Source of the DNA: Conidiobolus incongruus B7586
Taxonomy: Eukaryota > Entomophthoromycota > Entomophthoromycetes > Entomophthorales > Conidiobolaceae
DNA: 41,011 bases
Assembly (NCBI GenBank): GCA_000697335.1
Contig: JNEM01010324.1
Span: forward strand, 1 to 41,011
Direction of reading: 5' to 3'
Shown here: in pieces, positions 9,813 to 20,649 of the stretch
Position numbering within the stretch: position 1 is the first letter of the stretch
Layout: every line of letters begins with the position of its first letter
The notes under the pieces: model-generated
Told to the model about the DNA's origin: nothing
The model's database searches: none
Seen by the model: the letters and a program-made list of their open reading frames with translations, nothing else
Translations under genes and position numbers: made by a program

Positions 9813-11277
9813 GGTGAAATATTTTATAATTCTCAAGTTATTATTATGAAAATTTTTATATTTGGGATCCTAAATTTGAATACAACTTCTATGCTTGTAA
9901 TATTTTATTTCATTAATTATAAAAAAAATCATTTTAATTTATTTAATTTTTAAATATATTTTAAGGCTTGTCAACAAAACCACATGGTGCAGTACTGAAA
10001 TACTAAGACATTGGAACAATATCTTAGCTCTTGTAAACTTTTGCACAATTGGATGGATTTATTCTATAATTTATCCTCCCAAATCCAATGATCAATGGCA
10101 ATTTACTACAAATGAATTAGCTATTAACCTATTTTCCATTCATTTTTTTCCATCAATTGTATTATATAGATACTGGGTCTACCCTATTTGTTTTGTTGAA
10201 CTTTAGAATTAGTTTGATTAGGAGGTAAACGTGGTTTTCATTGGTAATAAATTTTATAGTTTATTAATTTTATTTTTAGTTTAGGTTAATCTGTATAATA
10301 TTTTGTCAAGGCAACGTCATTTGAGTTTTATAAAAATGAGTTTAATTAAAGAATTTGAATTGATATATGATAAAACTACATTAATTTGACATTAGCAGTT
10401 ATTCAAATTAGAAAATATTTTTAAGTATTTATTAAACGTTTAATAATGTTTTAAAATAATTATAAAATTTAGCTAATATTATTAATTTAATGAAAAGATT
10501 TTTGAAAAGTTTGTTCAATAATTTTTACTATAAGTTGACAAATTTAATCTTACTCTATTCGATATGCTTCGTCAATTTTGTAGTATTTTTAATATATGGA
10601 ATCAAGGCATTGTATTAGACCATAAACCCAACCATATCGCAACTCTTCACATTTCTCAACTCAACTACCACCTCTCATCCTGTTCATCATTCCTAAACTA
10701 CCAAACCATACGACTGAATCGACAAATGGCACAGCTAATCCATTTATTCAAAGCTGCATATCTCAAATTAATTAATTCCAAAACCATTACTATAATCATC
10801 TTAACAATTATGTTAATGAGCTATATCATTCAAAAGTTCACCATTCTCCATCCCTTCTTACTTGATGACATTCTTCACATTACATTCTGCACCTGGAAGG
10901 ATATCTACAGCTGTCATTCCCCAATGTCCTAACTAATAATACCTGTTTATATGCTGATGAGATGATTCTGGTACAAGAAATTCCAGCAGCAGCCCATCCA
11001 CCACCGATCCGTCCTACTCTGGCTCGGCCATGAGTTAACCGTGAGTATCACCTTACTTCTTCCCCACTCCTCAAATTCCTTTATTTTATTATACCTTTTA
11101 TCATTCTGAGACTCCATTTGTCAATCTAATCTTATGAGATTGACATTTTGGATTGAGTTGAATTTACTTGAAATTTTATTATACTACTCTTTGCATTTGG
11201 TCATTACTGCACTATTTACATCTCAATCTTTAATCTATAAGAATGAACTTGGTGAACTATCTACAAATAAATAATAT
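9813..11277 (+). pseudogene. ALG10: Decayed ALG10 (dolichyl-phosphoglucose alpha-1,2-glucosyltransferase)
   Basis: Ordered pieces of ALG10, the ER enzyme adding the last glucose to the N-glycan lipid precursor, can be read across 1.4 kb. GEIFYNSQ (9813-9836) fits DEIFHIPQ. YYENFYIWDPKFEYNFYA (9842-9895) fits the WDPKITTPPGLY region. CSTEILR..FFPSIVLY lies in 9985-10200. FCQGNVI-stop-V (10301-10327) fits FRQTNVIWV with Trp changed to TGA. FVNFVVFLIY (10550-10597) shifts frame into GIVLDHKPNHIATLHISQL, matching GIVLGDKSNH. HPFLLDDILHITF fits HPFLLADNRHYTF. The C-terminal end fits to 11277. Disruptions include stops at 10322, 10930, 10963 and 11107, frame changes near 9840 and 10600, and lost ADNRHY residues. 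Intron-like gaps with GT..AG ends remain at 9897-9965 and 10244-10279, so this is not a processed copy. The 122-codon frame at 10564-10932 is only its longest surviving piece. Confidence 0.85.
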
Positions 11278-13224
11278 CCAATTAATTATAAATACAAATT
11301 ATATCTTTAGATAAATATATCTAATTCACAGAACTTAGTTTCTATATAATAATTTAATTTTCTAGATTTTACTATTTTAAATTTTAAAAACATATTTTAA
11401 TCTTTTTATTATAAATAAATTTAATTAATTTAATATTAATTCTTTTTTTATTTCAAATTTTATAACAATTTACTCAATTGTAAAAAATCAGTTGAAAAAA
11501 TTTATATAAAAAGGATTATAACCCACAAGTTAACCTTATATAAACTATTGTGAATTAATAAAAATTTACAAAGCTGGTTTTTAATATAATATTATGTAAA
11601 ATATCCAATTAATTTCAATATTAATCATAATTTAATATAAATACAGAATAAAACCTTTAAATTATTTAATATTTGTCATAAATTCAAATATAAATCCTCA
11701 AGTAAAATATTTAAGGTATGAAAAAATTATTAAAATATACTGTACAACGTATTTTGATATGTTTTCAGATGATATCATTCTTTTTAGATTTATATTTCAA
11801 TTTCAAGACTAATTTTGTCTCTAATATAAAGTATTTAGATTGTATAATAATTTTGTACCAATTCTAAAATAATTTGTACACCACTCTTGGGTAATGTTAG
11901 ACACAATGTCATAACTCTATCATCATTTTTCATATAAATATTCTTATATTAAAAAATCAGTTTCATTAAATCATTCATTATTCAAAGTTGAATTGAACGA
12001 TATTATAAATTATCGTAAAGTGAATGTTAATCGATTCTAAGCATAGCACTTACTCTTTGATATTATTTATTTTATTAAATTGATTTTGTCTTGAAATTTT
12101 ATTTTTGTTCGATTTTGTAATTTGAATTGTACTTTAATGTCAATATATACAATATTCAATACATCATCAAACTGTGTACATGACATAAGCATATTATTTA
12201 GTAGAATTTGGTCAATAAATTCATTTAACTGGAAACCCTTAAGCAATATAAAATTTGAATTAATTTCGAAACATAATGATAAAATTATGATGATACATAC
12301 AATGTTTAGCCGAAAAACAGTTTAAGGTTTACTAATTCTAAATCTATTTATAATATTTCTTTTGAATCAAATTAATTGTTTTAAAAAATTTTATAAGTTT
12401 TAAAATTTGATTAGTAGTTCATAATCAATAAATTAATTTAAAAATATTTATTATCAATATCAGATATTTGATTCACATCTATGAATTTTTTTTCAATATA
12501 ATAATGATGATGTATATATTTAATTATTTTAACTCTTGTCATTACACTAACAATAATTAACCACTTTAACAAATTTACCAAATTCAGTAATTAATCACAT
12601 TTTTGAAAAAGAATTGGAAAATTTAAAAAAAAATAATATAATATAAAAATATAAAAATTTGAAAATAGCTTTAAGTTTTTCATATGTATTAAATTTTATA
12701 TTGATAAAATATTAAAGTATATATTTATATTATTCCTTTTTCAAGTTTAATTACAATTAATTTAAATAACAAAAAAAATTCTGTTACTAATAACCCCAAC
12801 CCTCAATTTCTAGTAAAATTTACAATTGGTCAAAATGATGTGATGATGATATCATTGACCAGAATAATGTCCATATATTTGCATATATTCATTAATATAA
12901 TATAATGAATAGATTGACTATTATAAATGATATTAAAATTCAATATTAATAAGATAATTTGTAATTGAATCATAACACCACAATGAATGAGGAGATCAAA
13001 TCTAATAAAAATCTGGAGAGGTACCGAAAAAGTAAAATCTATGAGAATTTAGGGGATTACAAATTTGGCAAAATATACTAAAATATAATTATTTGAAAGA
13101 ATATTAAAGACCATTTCAAAAAAACAAATAGGTTAAGTTTCTTTTTTAATTGTTTAATATTTTTTTTACCTTGTTATAAATTATATTTTGAGTTGAGTGT
13201 ATTTATATATTATTTTGAGATAAA
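11278..13224. other. AT-rich intergenic desert
   Basis: Nearly 2 kb between the ALG10 relic and the Rab5-type gene. A 67-codon open frame at 12122-12325 lacks coding character. The one structured element is the inverted repeat at 12827-12861. The last 100-200 bases should hold the Rab5 promoter. Nothing else could be supported. Confidence 0.5.
12827..12861. repeat. Imperfect inverted repeat
   Basis: TGGTCAAAATGAT at 12828-12839 is mirrored by ATCATTGACCA at 12851-12861, an 11-base stem with a two-base bulge and a short GATGATG loop. It could form a hairpin; no T-run, promoter box or gene context gives it a role. Confidence 0.5.
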
Positions 13225-14270
13225 ATGAGTCAAGTTCAGTCAAGAGTTAATAATAATAAATTTTATCAATTTAAATTAGTTTTATTAGGTATTTTTTATA
13301 TTCATTATATCATTTCAATTTATTAATACTATATAGGCGAATCTGCTGTTGGAAAGTCAAGGTATTTTTTATTAGACTACAATATGAGTTGTAATAAAAT
13401 ATTCAATAATGCTTTAGCTTGGTTTTAAGGTTTGTTAAAAATCAATTTGATGATTATAGAGAAAGTACTATCGGAGGTAATTATTAATATTTATTAATAT
13501 TTATTAATATTTATTATGTATAATATATTTATATTATTAATAGCTGCCTTCTTGACACAAACACTTCAGTTGGAAGATAACATCACTGTTAAATTAGAAA
13601 TTTGGTAAATTTTCATTTTTAAATATATTTTTAAATTTTATTAATTATTTTGTAAATAGGGATACCGCTGGTCAAGAACGTTATAGAGTAAGTGTTTTTA
13701 TTATTCTTAATTTTTTTTAGATTTTAATTTGGTTTATTGTAGAGTTTGGCTCCTATGTATTATCGCAACGCTAATTGCGCAGTCGTAGTTTATGATATTA
13801 CTCAACCTGTAACTTGATAAAATATTAAAATTGTTTTAATATATTAATACGAGTTATAGACTTCCCTGGAAAAAGCTAAACAATGGATTGAAGAATTACA
13901 TCGCCAAGCTGACCCCAATATCGTTATCGCTTTAGCCGGTAATAAATCGGATTTAGATGCTAGAAGAGCTATCTCTTATGAAGAAGGACGTGATTATGCC
14001 GAGGAAGCTGGTTTAATTTTCTTTGAAACGTCCGCTAAAAACTTTACTAATGTCACAGAATTATTTACTGCTCTAGGTAAATTACATTTTTATTTAACTT
14101 ATTATTAATCATTATTTAATGCTTTTTTTTATTTAATAGCTAAAAAGATGCCATATGACCAATTGGCTGCCAATTCCAGAAATCGTCTCAGCGGTGGTAG
14201 CCAATCTGGTAACTCTAGACTGGATATCTCTCAGGGCAATAATGCCAATCCCAATGGATGTGCTTGTTAA
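13225..14270 (+). CDS. Rab5-type endosomal small GTPase (Ypt5/Vps21-like)
   Basis: Eight exons: 13225-13288, 13337-13361, 13418-13476, 13544-13604, 13660-13687, 13743-13808, 13860-14076 and 14140-14270. They give 216 residues, normal for Rab5. All seven introns are 48-67 bases with GT..AG ends. The P-loop GESAVGKSS is at 22-30, the switch I region STIGAAF is near 46-52, WDTAGQERY at 70-78, NKSD at 129-132 and ETSAK at 157-161. The protein ends in Cys-Ala-Cys, the CXC signal for double geranylgeranylation. ESAVGKSS, the ITVKLEIWDTAGQERYRSLAP stretch and AKQWIEELHRQ are Rab5-subfamily features. The known role is control of early endosome fusion and vacuolar sorting on endosomal membranes. Fungi often have several Rab5 paralogues, so which one this is remains open. 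Confidence 0.92.
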
Positions 14271-14965
14271 ATATCATCTATTGTAATTATCAACACTTCA
14301 TTCAATAAGCTTGTAAATTAGAGCCAGGTGATTCTCCTCCCCCCCTCATTTTACTAAACCTATCATCTCTTACTTGTTCCTGTTTCTAATATATTAATAC
14401 TTGATTAATATTTCGATAAAATCTTCACATTTTTTCGATATAAAAATATTATCTCTGTGATTTAATTTATATTGATTAATTTAAATGTAAAAAATACATT
14501 ATTTTTATCATTTATCAATTCTAATAGTATTATTAATATTATAGTTACGAATTATCAGATTTTATAGTTAATATATATTGTAATATATTAATATATTAAC
14601 ATAATGATATCATGAAGTTATTAATGATCTAAAAACTGAACATAGTTATTGGAAATACAGCATTCATGTGTGTTAAGTTGTAAAACTTAAAAATAAAAAT
14701 TCAAATGGTAGTACAGAAATGCAAAATAACAGTAGCACCAAAAATAACTTTATAAAATTATAAAATAACAATTAGTTGCATTGTATAAACTGCATTAATT
14801 CAAATCGTAATTGAGATATGACTATATTTACAGTATTTAATTAAATCATGTTATTCTTATAATATACCTCAAAATTTCAGATCAATATGAAAAGTTATTA
14901 TGTTCAAAATTTTTAATATGTCAAAATGTATCCAGTATAAAATAAAAATATTAGTTATATCATGC
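14271..14965. other. Convergent intergenic region
   Basis: Lies between two genes that end toward each other, so it should hold both 3' untranslated regions and poly(A) signals. AT-rich; no frame, RNA gene or repeat is evident. Confidence 0.5.
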
Positions 14966-16322
14966 TTATTTGATAGGAGCATCGATGTTGTTGGGGCAAG
15001 AGCAGACACCAGATGAGGTACGCATTAAATGAACCTTACCGGTTTCGGGATCGATGTAGGCAGCGTTTCTTTCTCCATTGGTCTTCAAACCGGGTTGAAT
15101 TTGTTCCCAGATCTTCTTCTTGGGGTTTAATTGAGCTTCAGGGACAACATCTTCGAAACCTTCGAAGAAGACGCGATCACCAGGCTTGGCGCCGGCAGGA
15201 GGATCGACGAATTCGACCTTGCCTTCAGCAGAGGTAGAGCATAAAACCATACCGTAGGATTTGATACCACGTAAAGCAGCGGGCTTCAAGTTGCAGACAC
15301 CAACAAGTAATTTATCTTGCATTTGCTCTAAAGTGTAGTGCTTGACAAGTCCAGAGACGATGGTACGTTGCTCTTCTTCACCAAAGTCAATGGATTCGAC
15401 ATATAAGGATTCAGCATCGGGGTGAACCTTGACGGAGGTGATCTTACCAACTCTCAAGTCAGCCAAACCAGGAGAGATGACGAGAGGAGCAGGGGCAGCG
15501 GCAGGTTCCTTAGCCTTCTTTTCCTTCTTCTTGGGGTTCAAATTCAAGGCTTCTAGATCCAAGGTGATTTCTTGAACGGCGGCTTGAGATAAAGCTTTGT
15601 TTAATTCCTTTTGTACGTTGTTGAACCATCTCATCAAGTTCAAAAGAGTCTTTTGAGTGTCTAAACCAATGGAGCTGACATAATCACGGACCTTAGCATA
15701 TAAAGCAATATCTGATAAAGTGGACTTAGGACCGGGGAGATAAGATTTTCCAGATAAAGAGGAGTTAAGGATCTAGATCAAGAAGCTTAGAATAGAGCAT
15801 TTCAAGTAAATAATCAAATAAAATACTTTAGCAAGTTCAGCAGGATCTTCAATAGAGATAGCGGTAGTTAACCATTGTTGAACCTATATATCAAATAAAA
15901 AAGCTTAATATTTTTAGTGATACAAAATCAGCTTAACTTACATCAGCTTGCTGGGCGGGTTGAGTACCTAATAATTCGGGCTTTCCACTCAAAGAAACCA
16001 ACTGAGAAATTAAAGTATTAGGAGTATCAATAACGTCACCATTTTCCAAAGTTAAGGTAGTAGCCTAAATCAAAAAATATCCAGTTAATTATCGCATAAA
16101 TCAAATATAATATATAATATTGAGTAATTTTGTAGTTTCAAGATTTAATGTTATTTGAATTAAATATTGATTTTTTATTTAAACTATGAACATAAGCATA
16201 ATTGAATTAAATTTTACCTTATCAGTTTCTTCAACTTTAATGGCATCCTTAAGAGAAGCAGCCAAATGGTGGTAAATAATTGTAACCAAGTTATCACTGG
16301 TGTTTAATTGTAAAGTAGCCAT
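14966..16322 (-). CDS. Arc1-like aminoacyl-tRNA synthetase cofactor with EMAPII tRNA-binding domain
   Basis: Four exons read on the minus strand: 16322-16218, 16064-15942, 15883-15827 and 15772-14966, giving 363 residues (yeast Arc1 is 376). Residues 1-160 resemble the helical GST-C-like domain that docks synthetases. A Lys-rich, Ala/Pro linker (KKKEKKAKEPAAAPAP) lies near 176-191. From about 198 a complete EMAPII/Trbp111-type OB-fold follows, with LADLRVGKI, HPDAESLYVESIDFG, LKPAALRGIKSYGM and PGDRVFFEG. The known family role is cytosolic: binding tRNA nonspecifically and delivering it to methionyl- and glutamyl-tRNA synthetases. The Met at 15643 is internal, because the frame upstream of it continues into the spliced exons. 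Coding GC is far above the surroundings, fitting high expression. The same OB domain occurs at the C-terminus of some synthetases, but no catalytic domain is attached here. Confidence 0.9.
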
Positions 16323-16925
16323 TTTTATGTTAATTAATTGAATCTAATTAATTTATAAATGTGAATTTGAATAATTTCAAACTTATACATTAATTGAGTT
16401 TGTACCATTTATGGGATTACTATTAATCTCAATTGCTAAAATTTTTTTTTGCTATATACCAATATCAATTTAGTTTGTATATCAATTATATTCCTATTAT
16501 TGGAAAGGATATCATCTCTAAGTCTTTATAGGATTATATTTAATATAAATAAAGATCAAGGTCATTTTTTGTTTTAATACTTAAAAATTAAAGATCTTAG
16601 AAATCGAAAAATGCCTATATTATTCAAAATGAATCAGTGGAGTTGTTTAAAAATTATGAACCTATATATTTAGGTTGGTTTAATGTGATTGAAAGTAATA
16701 AATACGATGAATTTGGTATAAAAATTAATTGAGTGAAAAATGCCTTGGAATTTCAAGCTTCATCATAGTAAATATATATTGAAATATAAATTTAAATATA
16801 TCTCAAGATGGTATTGAAACAATATAAGGTATAAATTATATAAGTTTGTAATTATATGGATAGAAAAATTAGGAATATGAATATTCAAAATAACTTTATA
16901 ATTCATTGAATTAGTACGTTAATGA
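16323..16925. other. Intergenic DNA between two minus-strand genes
   Basis: AT-rich region holding the presumed promoter of the Arc1-like gene and the 3' end of the CorA-type gene. No coding frame or structured element is recognised. Confidence 0.5.
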
Positions 16926-18935
16926 TTATTGAGTATTATGAGTAGGTAATTGATCTTTCTTCTTAAAATAAGATATTATCACATGGATATAGTACATTAT
17001 TGGAGGGAGCCAGAATCCCTGAGCCAAGAGAATGCAGGTGACTAGGGTGCAATAACCACAAATCTTCCAAAAGTATAAAATACCTTCATCTTTTGTTAAC
17101 TCGGGGAAATTGACGAAATTGGTGCCGTAAACTATATCAAATCAATTAGAATTATATAGAATAAATTCATTGAAAATGGTTTACCTCCTGCAACGAATGT
17201 AACCGGTAAGAAAATACAACTGACAATAGCCAGATATTTCATGGATTCATTAGTATCATAAGAAATTAAATTAAAGATCAAATCAATTAAAGACTCGGCA
17301 CTGCCTACCAAAGTCTCAGTTTCACCCATAATTGTGTTTGAATGCTCCAATACATCAGTTAAATACACTCGAGCTTGTTGTGTAATATTAGGCTGAGTTT
17401 CAAGAGGTTCAAATGCGATTAAAGAATTAACGACAGAATGGAGTGCACTGAATCTCTGCTTGAAGTTATTGATTTCACCCTTAAGAAGGTGAAGTTCTTT
17501 TGTGTATATCATCTTGGGACTGCTCATGACATATTCTTCCAATTGGGCAATTTGATTGGCATAAGAGTCAACAACTTCCATAGTCAAATCAACAGTGACA
17601 TCTAAGATGGATTCAACAAGCAATGATGCATCTTGTGCATTTCTAAGTACCGTATCCTTGTGTCTAAGCTGATTCATAATGGGCTTGTAGAGGAGTGATC
17701 CATCAATAGGGAAAAATGTAATAACTGTAGAATCATTGAGGAGGAAGAGATGGAAAGTTTGACAAGCAATCCGTTGTCTCTCAATTTTGGAATGTTTGAC
17801 TTTAATTGGATCGAAATCTCGGATGTGATGCTTCAAAGTTGGCCATTGGTCAGGGTTGGCAAATGAGTTCACTTGGATATTGTTTTCAGTGGTGATTAAT
17901 TCTAACGACATGAATATGGATGAAGCGAAAGAAGTAATTTTAGTTGCTAAATTCTGAAGTATTAGTTGATAATTTAAATATAATTTGGGTTATTCATACT
18001 GAGTTTCGAGGTGTGGCTATCCAAGAAAATATCTTCCAATGCGAGAGGATGCAATTCTAAGTTGGAGGATAAGTCAATATTAGAAAAATTTATATAATTG
18101 ATAGTTTTTTACTATGAGTGACTGCTAGAGCTTTTAACACATCAAATGCCATTCCTTCGAGATTGATCCATCTTACTTTTGACCATTCGGGGCGCTAAAA
18201 TGAATAAAAAAGTTATTTTTAACATTATAAATGATTGGAAAATCAACCAACTTACAGCTGTAGAATAAGCCTTAAGGAAAGAGCCACTATCCAAGTCAGC
18301 ACAAATTTTAATTTTTTCTAACAAATAACATTGTAGTTGAGCTGTAATTTATTATTTTAAACCCAATACCTTTGCTAAAATCAATAATACTAGCTAATAA
18401 ACCACTCTAATTTTCTACATTAGTTTTCCAATAAACTTTATATGGCGTTAATATTTACTTCATATTCTTTATATGCTGGTGGTGGGTTGTGAATATCTAA
18501 ACCTGGAGCATCGCCTGGATTTGATTTCCATCTAAAATCTATTGTATTGAAATTATAAATATAAAATATAGTATTCATAGAAATGTATTACTTGCTAGTT
18601 CGCTTGCTCTTTTAACATGCATAACTTTCCTGGCAGCTTGTCGAAATCTTTGAAGAGGAGTTTGAAGAGCCTGACTATTGACTGAATGAGAGCTTCCCTG
18701 TCTCTTGTCTATTAATCTAGCTAAAGATGATGAATTATTTGCTCAAATCAGATGCTTTTAAATAAAAATGTTAATTACTACTTTCGTTAACCTGATTATG
18801 TTTATTTGTGAAAGATTTACTATTGGAGTCCTCGGAAAAGTTATTCTTATCGGAATCATAGTCTGCCATAATCTCGTTAATATGATTATTTGTACTGGGA
18901 CTGTCGTAAGTGTTATAATAACGATTTTGATCCAT
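16926..18935 (-). CDS. CorA-family divalent cation (Mg2+) transporter with a GTN in place of GMN
   Basis: Nine exons on the minus strand: 18935-18782, 18741-18592, 18538-18459, 18406-18370, 18317-18256, 18194-18113, 18056-18000, 17946-17185 and 17131-16926. All phases join and give 529 residues. The polar N-terminus is followed by PGDAPGLDIHNPPP, SIIDFS, the RWINLEGMAFDVLKALA block and LHPLALEDIF, all typical of fungal CorA proteins. A long helical stalk then precedes two C-terminal membrane segments (about 445-461 and 480-510). The signature between them reads YGTNF (residues 463-467), where CorA proteins have the near-invariant YGMNF. Known CorA proteins are pentameric Mg2+ channels of the plasma or vacuolar membrane. 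The Met-to-Thr change may alter selectivity or gating, or mark a specialised paralogue. The ATG at 17911 is internal to the long exon. Confidence 0.88.
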
Positions 18936-20042
18936 CTTGTTCAACAAGTGAAAAAAAATTAAATCAAAAATTTTAAAATCAATATTTTCCTTAAATTTAT
19001 AAACCTCAATTTGGTGTTTTATGAGCGTGTTTTTTGTGGCTAAATATGGTTAAATTTTATTATAAGAGACGCCTTTATTCTGGAATAGAAACCTTTTTTT
19101 AAATTATACAAAATATATATTATTTTAAATTTTATTCAAAGATATATTAAAAATTTCTAAAACATCATATTATATACTCTATTTTGTTTTTAGCAATTAA
19201 AGATTAATTTTTATTATTAATCGTGAGGTAATCTTAAATGATTAAATATAGTTGTAAAAATTATGTAATAGTACTATGAACTATTGTGGTGTAATCAAAA
19301 AAATTTCAAAAAATGCAAGATCATTACTCATTATATTATCTTATTAATCTCAGTTTCGCAAGTGATATATTTTATAAAAAAAATTATTTAATCATATTGC
19401 AATATATAATTAATATTTTAAACATTTTTACTTTTAAACTAATAATTTAATATTTGATAATATTTTTTCATGCTTAAATTTTATTCAAATAGATAATTGT
19501 GAATAAATCATAGAGATATTGAAAGAATTTGATTTTAGAATTAATATTTTATGTTAATTAATTAAAGAACTAAAGACATAATAATTTTGAGCCTAAACTA
19601 GTATTTTAATCAGTATTTTACAAAAAATTCATTACTTTACTATTGTGTAGAATGTGAGTTACTAATTAAATTTTGCAATAAGCCCGGCAAATAATTAATG
19701 TAACTAATATCATATATTTGGTGTCATTCAAATTATATGGAGTTTAACGTATTCGTATTATAAAGATTGGTAAATGATTTAGTATACGAATTCAACTAAT
19801 AGAATTGCAAACCAATATGTAAGTGACAAAATAATCCCATAATATTTGATTCAAAATAATCTATATAATTTAGATCAACATGAATGCGTAATGATATTAT
19901 AAATTCAAAACTCATTCCAAAAAATATTCATTTTAAACCCTATTTTTTATTTATCAATAAACATATTATCAAAAGTAATTAAAATATATATTACCAATTA
20001 ATTATATTCGTAATCAGCCTGTTATTTCAAATATTTTAAAAT
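18936..20042. other. Divergent intergenic region
   Basis: About 1.1 kb between two divergently transcribed genes, so it should contain both promoters. Extremely AT-rich, with no frame or RNA gene that I can support and no clear regulatory motif. Confidence 0.5.
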
Positions 20043-20519
20043 ATGTCGGTAAGTTGAAAATAATGGCCATTTGTTGTATTAATATAATATTTACTAAATG
20101 TATAGGGAGCAAATACACTTTACACTATCAAATTTCGCAAAGAGAAAAAACTCATATTTTTACAAGTAAAATTTAATGAAAAATTCTCCGATATTAAAAA
20201 GCGTCTATTGAACTATTTCGACGAAGTTGATAACGTTGATAACTTAAAATTATACACCTCTCAAAAGGAAGAGATTAATGAAGCCTTAATAGTTGGATTT
20301 TATAATATTAAAGATTATGATAATTTATATGTAACTACGTTGAATCAAGATACGAATACTTGGGATGAGATTAATGTACCTCCCTTCGAAGAATTGAGAC
20401 CTCTTTTACCGGTTGACCCTGTTTCTCACTTGGGCGAACATTCTATTATCAGTCCTCCTAATGAAATGGGAAACAATGTTGATGACGATTCCGATTCTGA
20501 CTCGGATAAAGATAAATAA
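20043..20519 (+). CDS. Small protein with possible ubiquitin-like fold, acidic tail
   Basis: Two exons, 20043-20048 and 20106-20519, give 139 residues. The first exon encodes only Met-Ser before a 57-base intron that begins GTAAGT and ends TATAG. Splicing extends the main frame upstream to a proper ATG, whereas the body otherwise lacks an early Met. Residues about 5-80 (LYTIKFRKEKKLIFLQV, then a KKRLLNYF helix and later strands) suggest a beta-grasp, ubiquitin-like arrangement. That is inference from the strand-strand-helix-strand pattern, not from a recognised family signature. There is no C-terminal di-glycine, so it is not a conjugated modifier. The tail is acidic (DDDSDSDSDKDK). The next gene starts 130 bases downstream on the same strand. 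No function can be assigned. Confidence 0.7.
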
Positions 20520-20649
20520 TAAACAGTATATTAACATTTTAAAAAGCCGTCCCATACTTTTTTAACTATTTCATTTTAATATATTTATCACACCATTTAA
20601 TAATAAATTTAATTTGATTTACACTAATTCACATTTCATCGAAATTAAC

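Noticed and set aside
10564-10932. Open frame of 122 codons that could be called a membrane protein gene
   Set aside because: Its ATG is not in the homologous frame upstream. The frame is the largest surviving piece of the ALG10 relic, and recognisable ALG10 sequence continues past its stop.
12122-12325. Open frame of 67 codons on the plus strand
   Set aside because: AT-rich composition without coding pattern, no recognisable motif, no partner exons and no context; expected by chance in a 2-kb desert.
17132-17911. CorA gene starting at the ATG at 17911 and ending at 17132
   Set aside because: Upstream exons joining in frame supply the conserved RWINLEG and LHPLALED blocks, and a downstream exon supplies the signature motif and second membrane segment.
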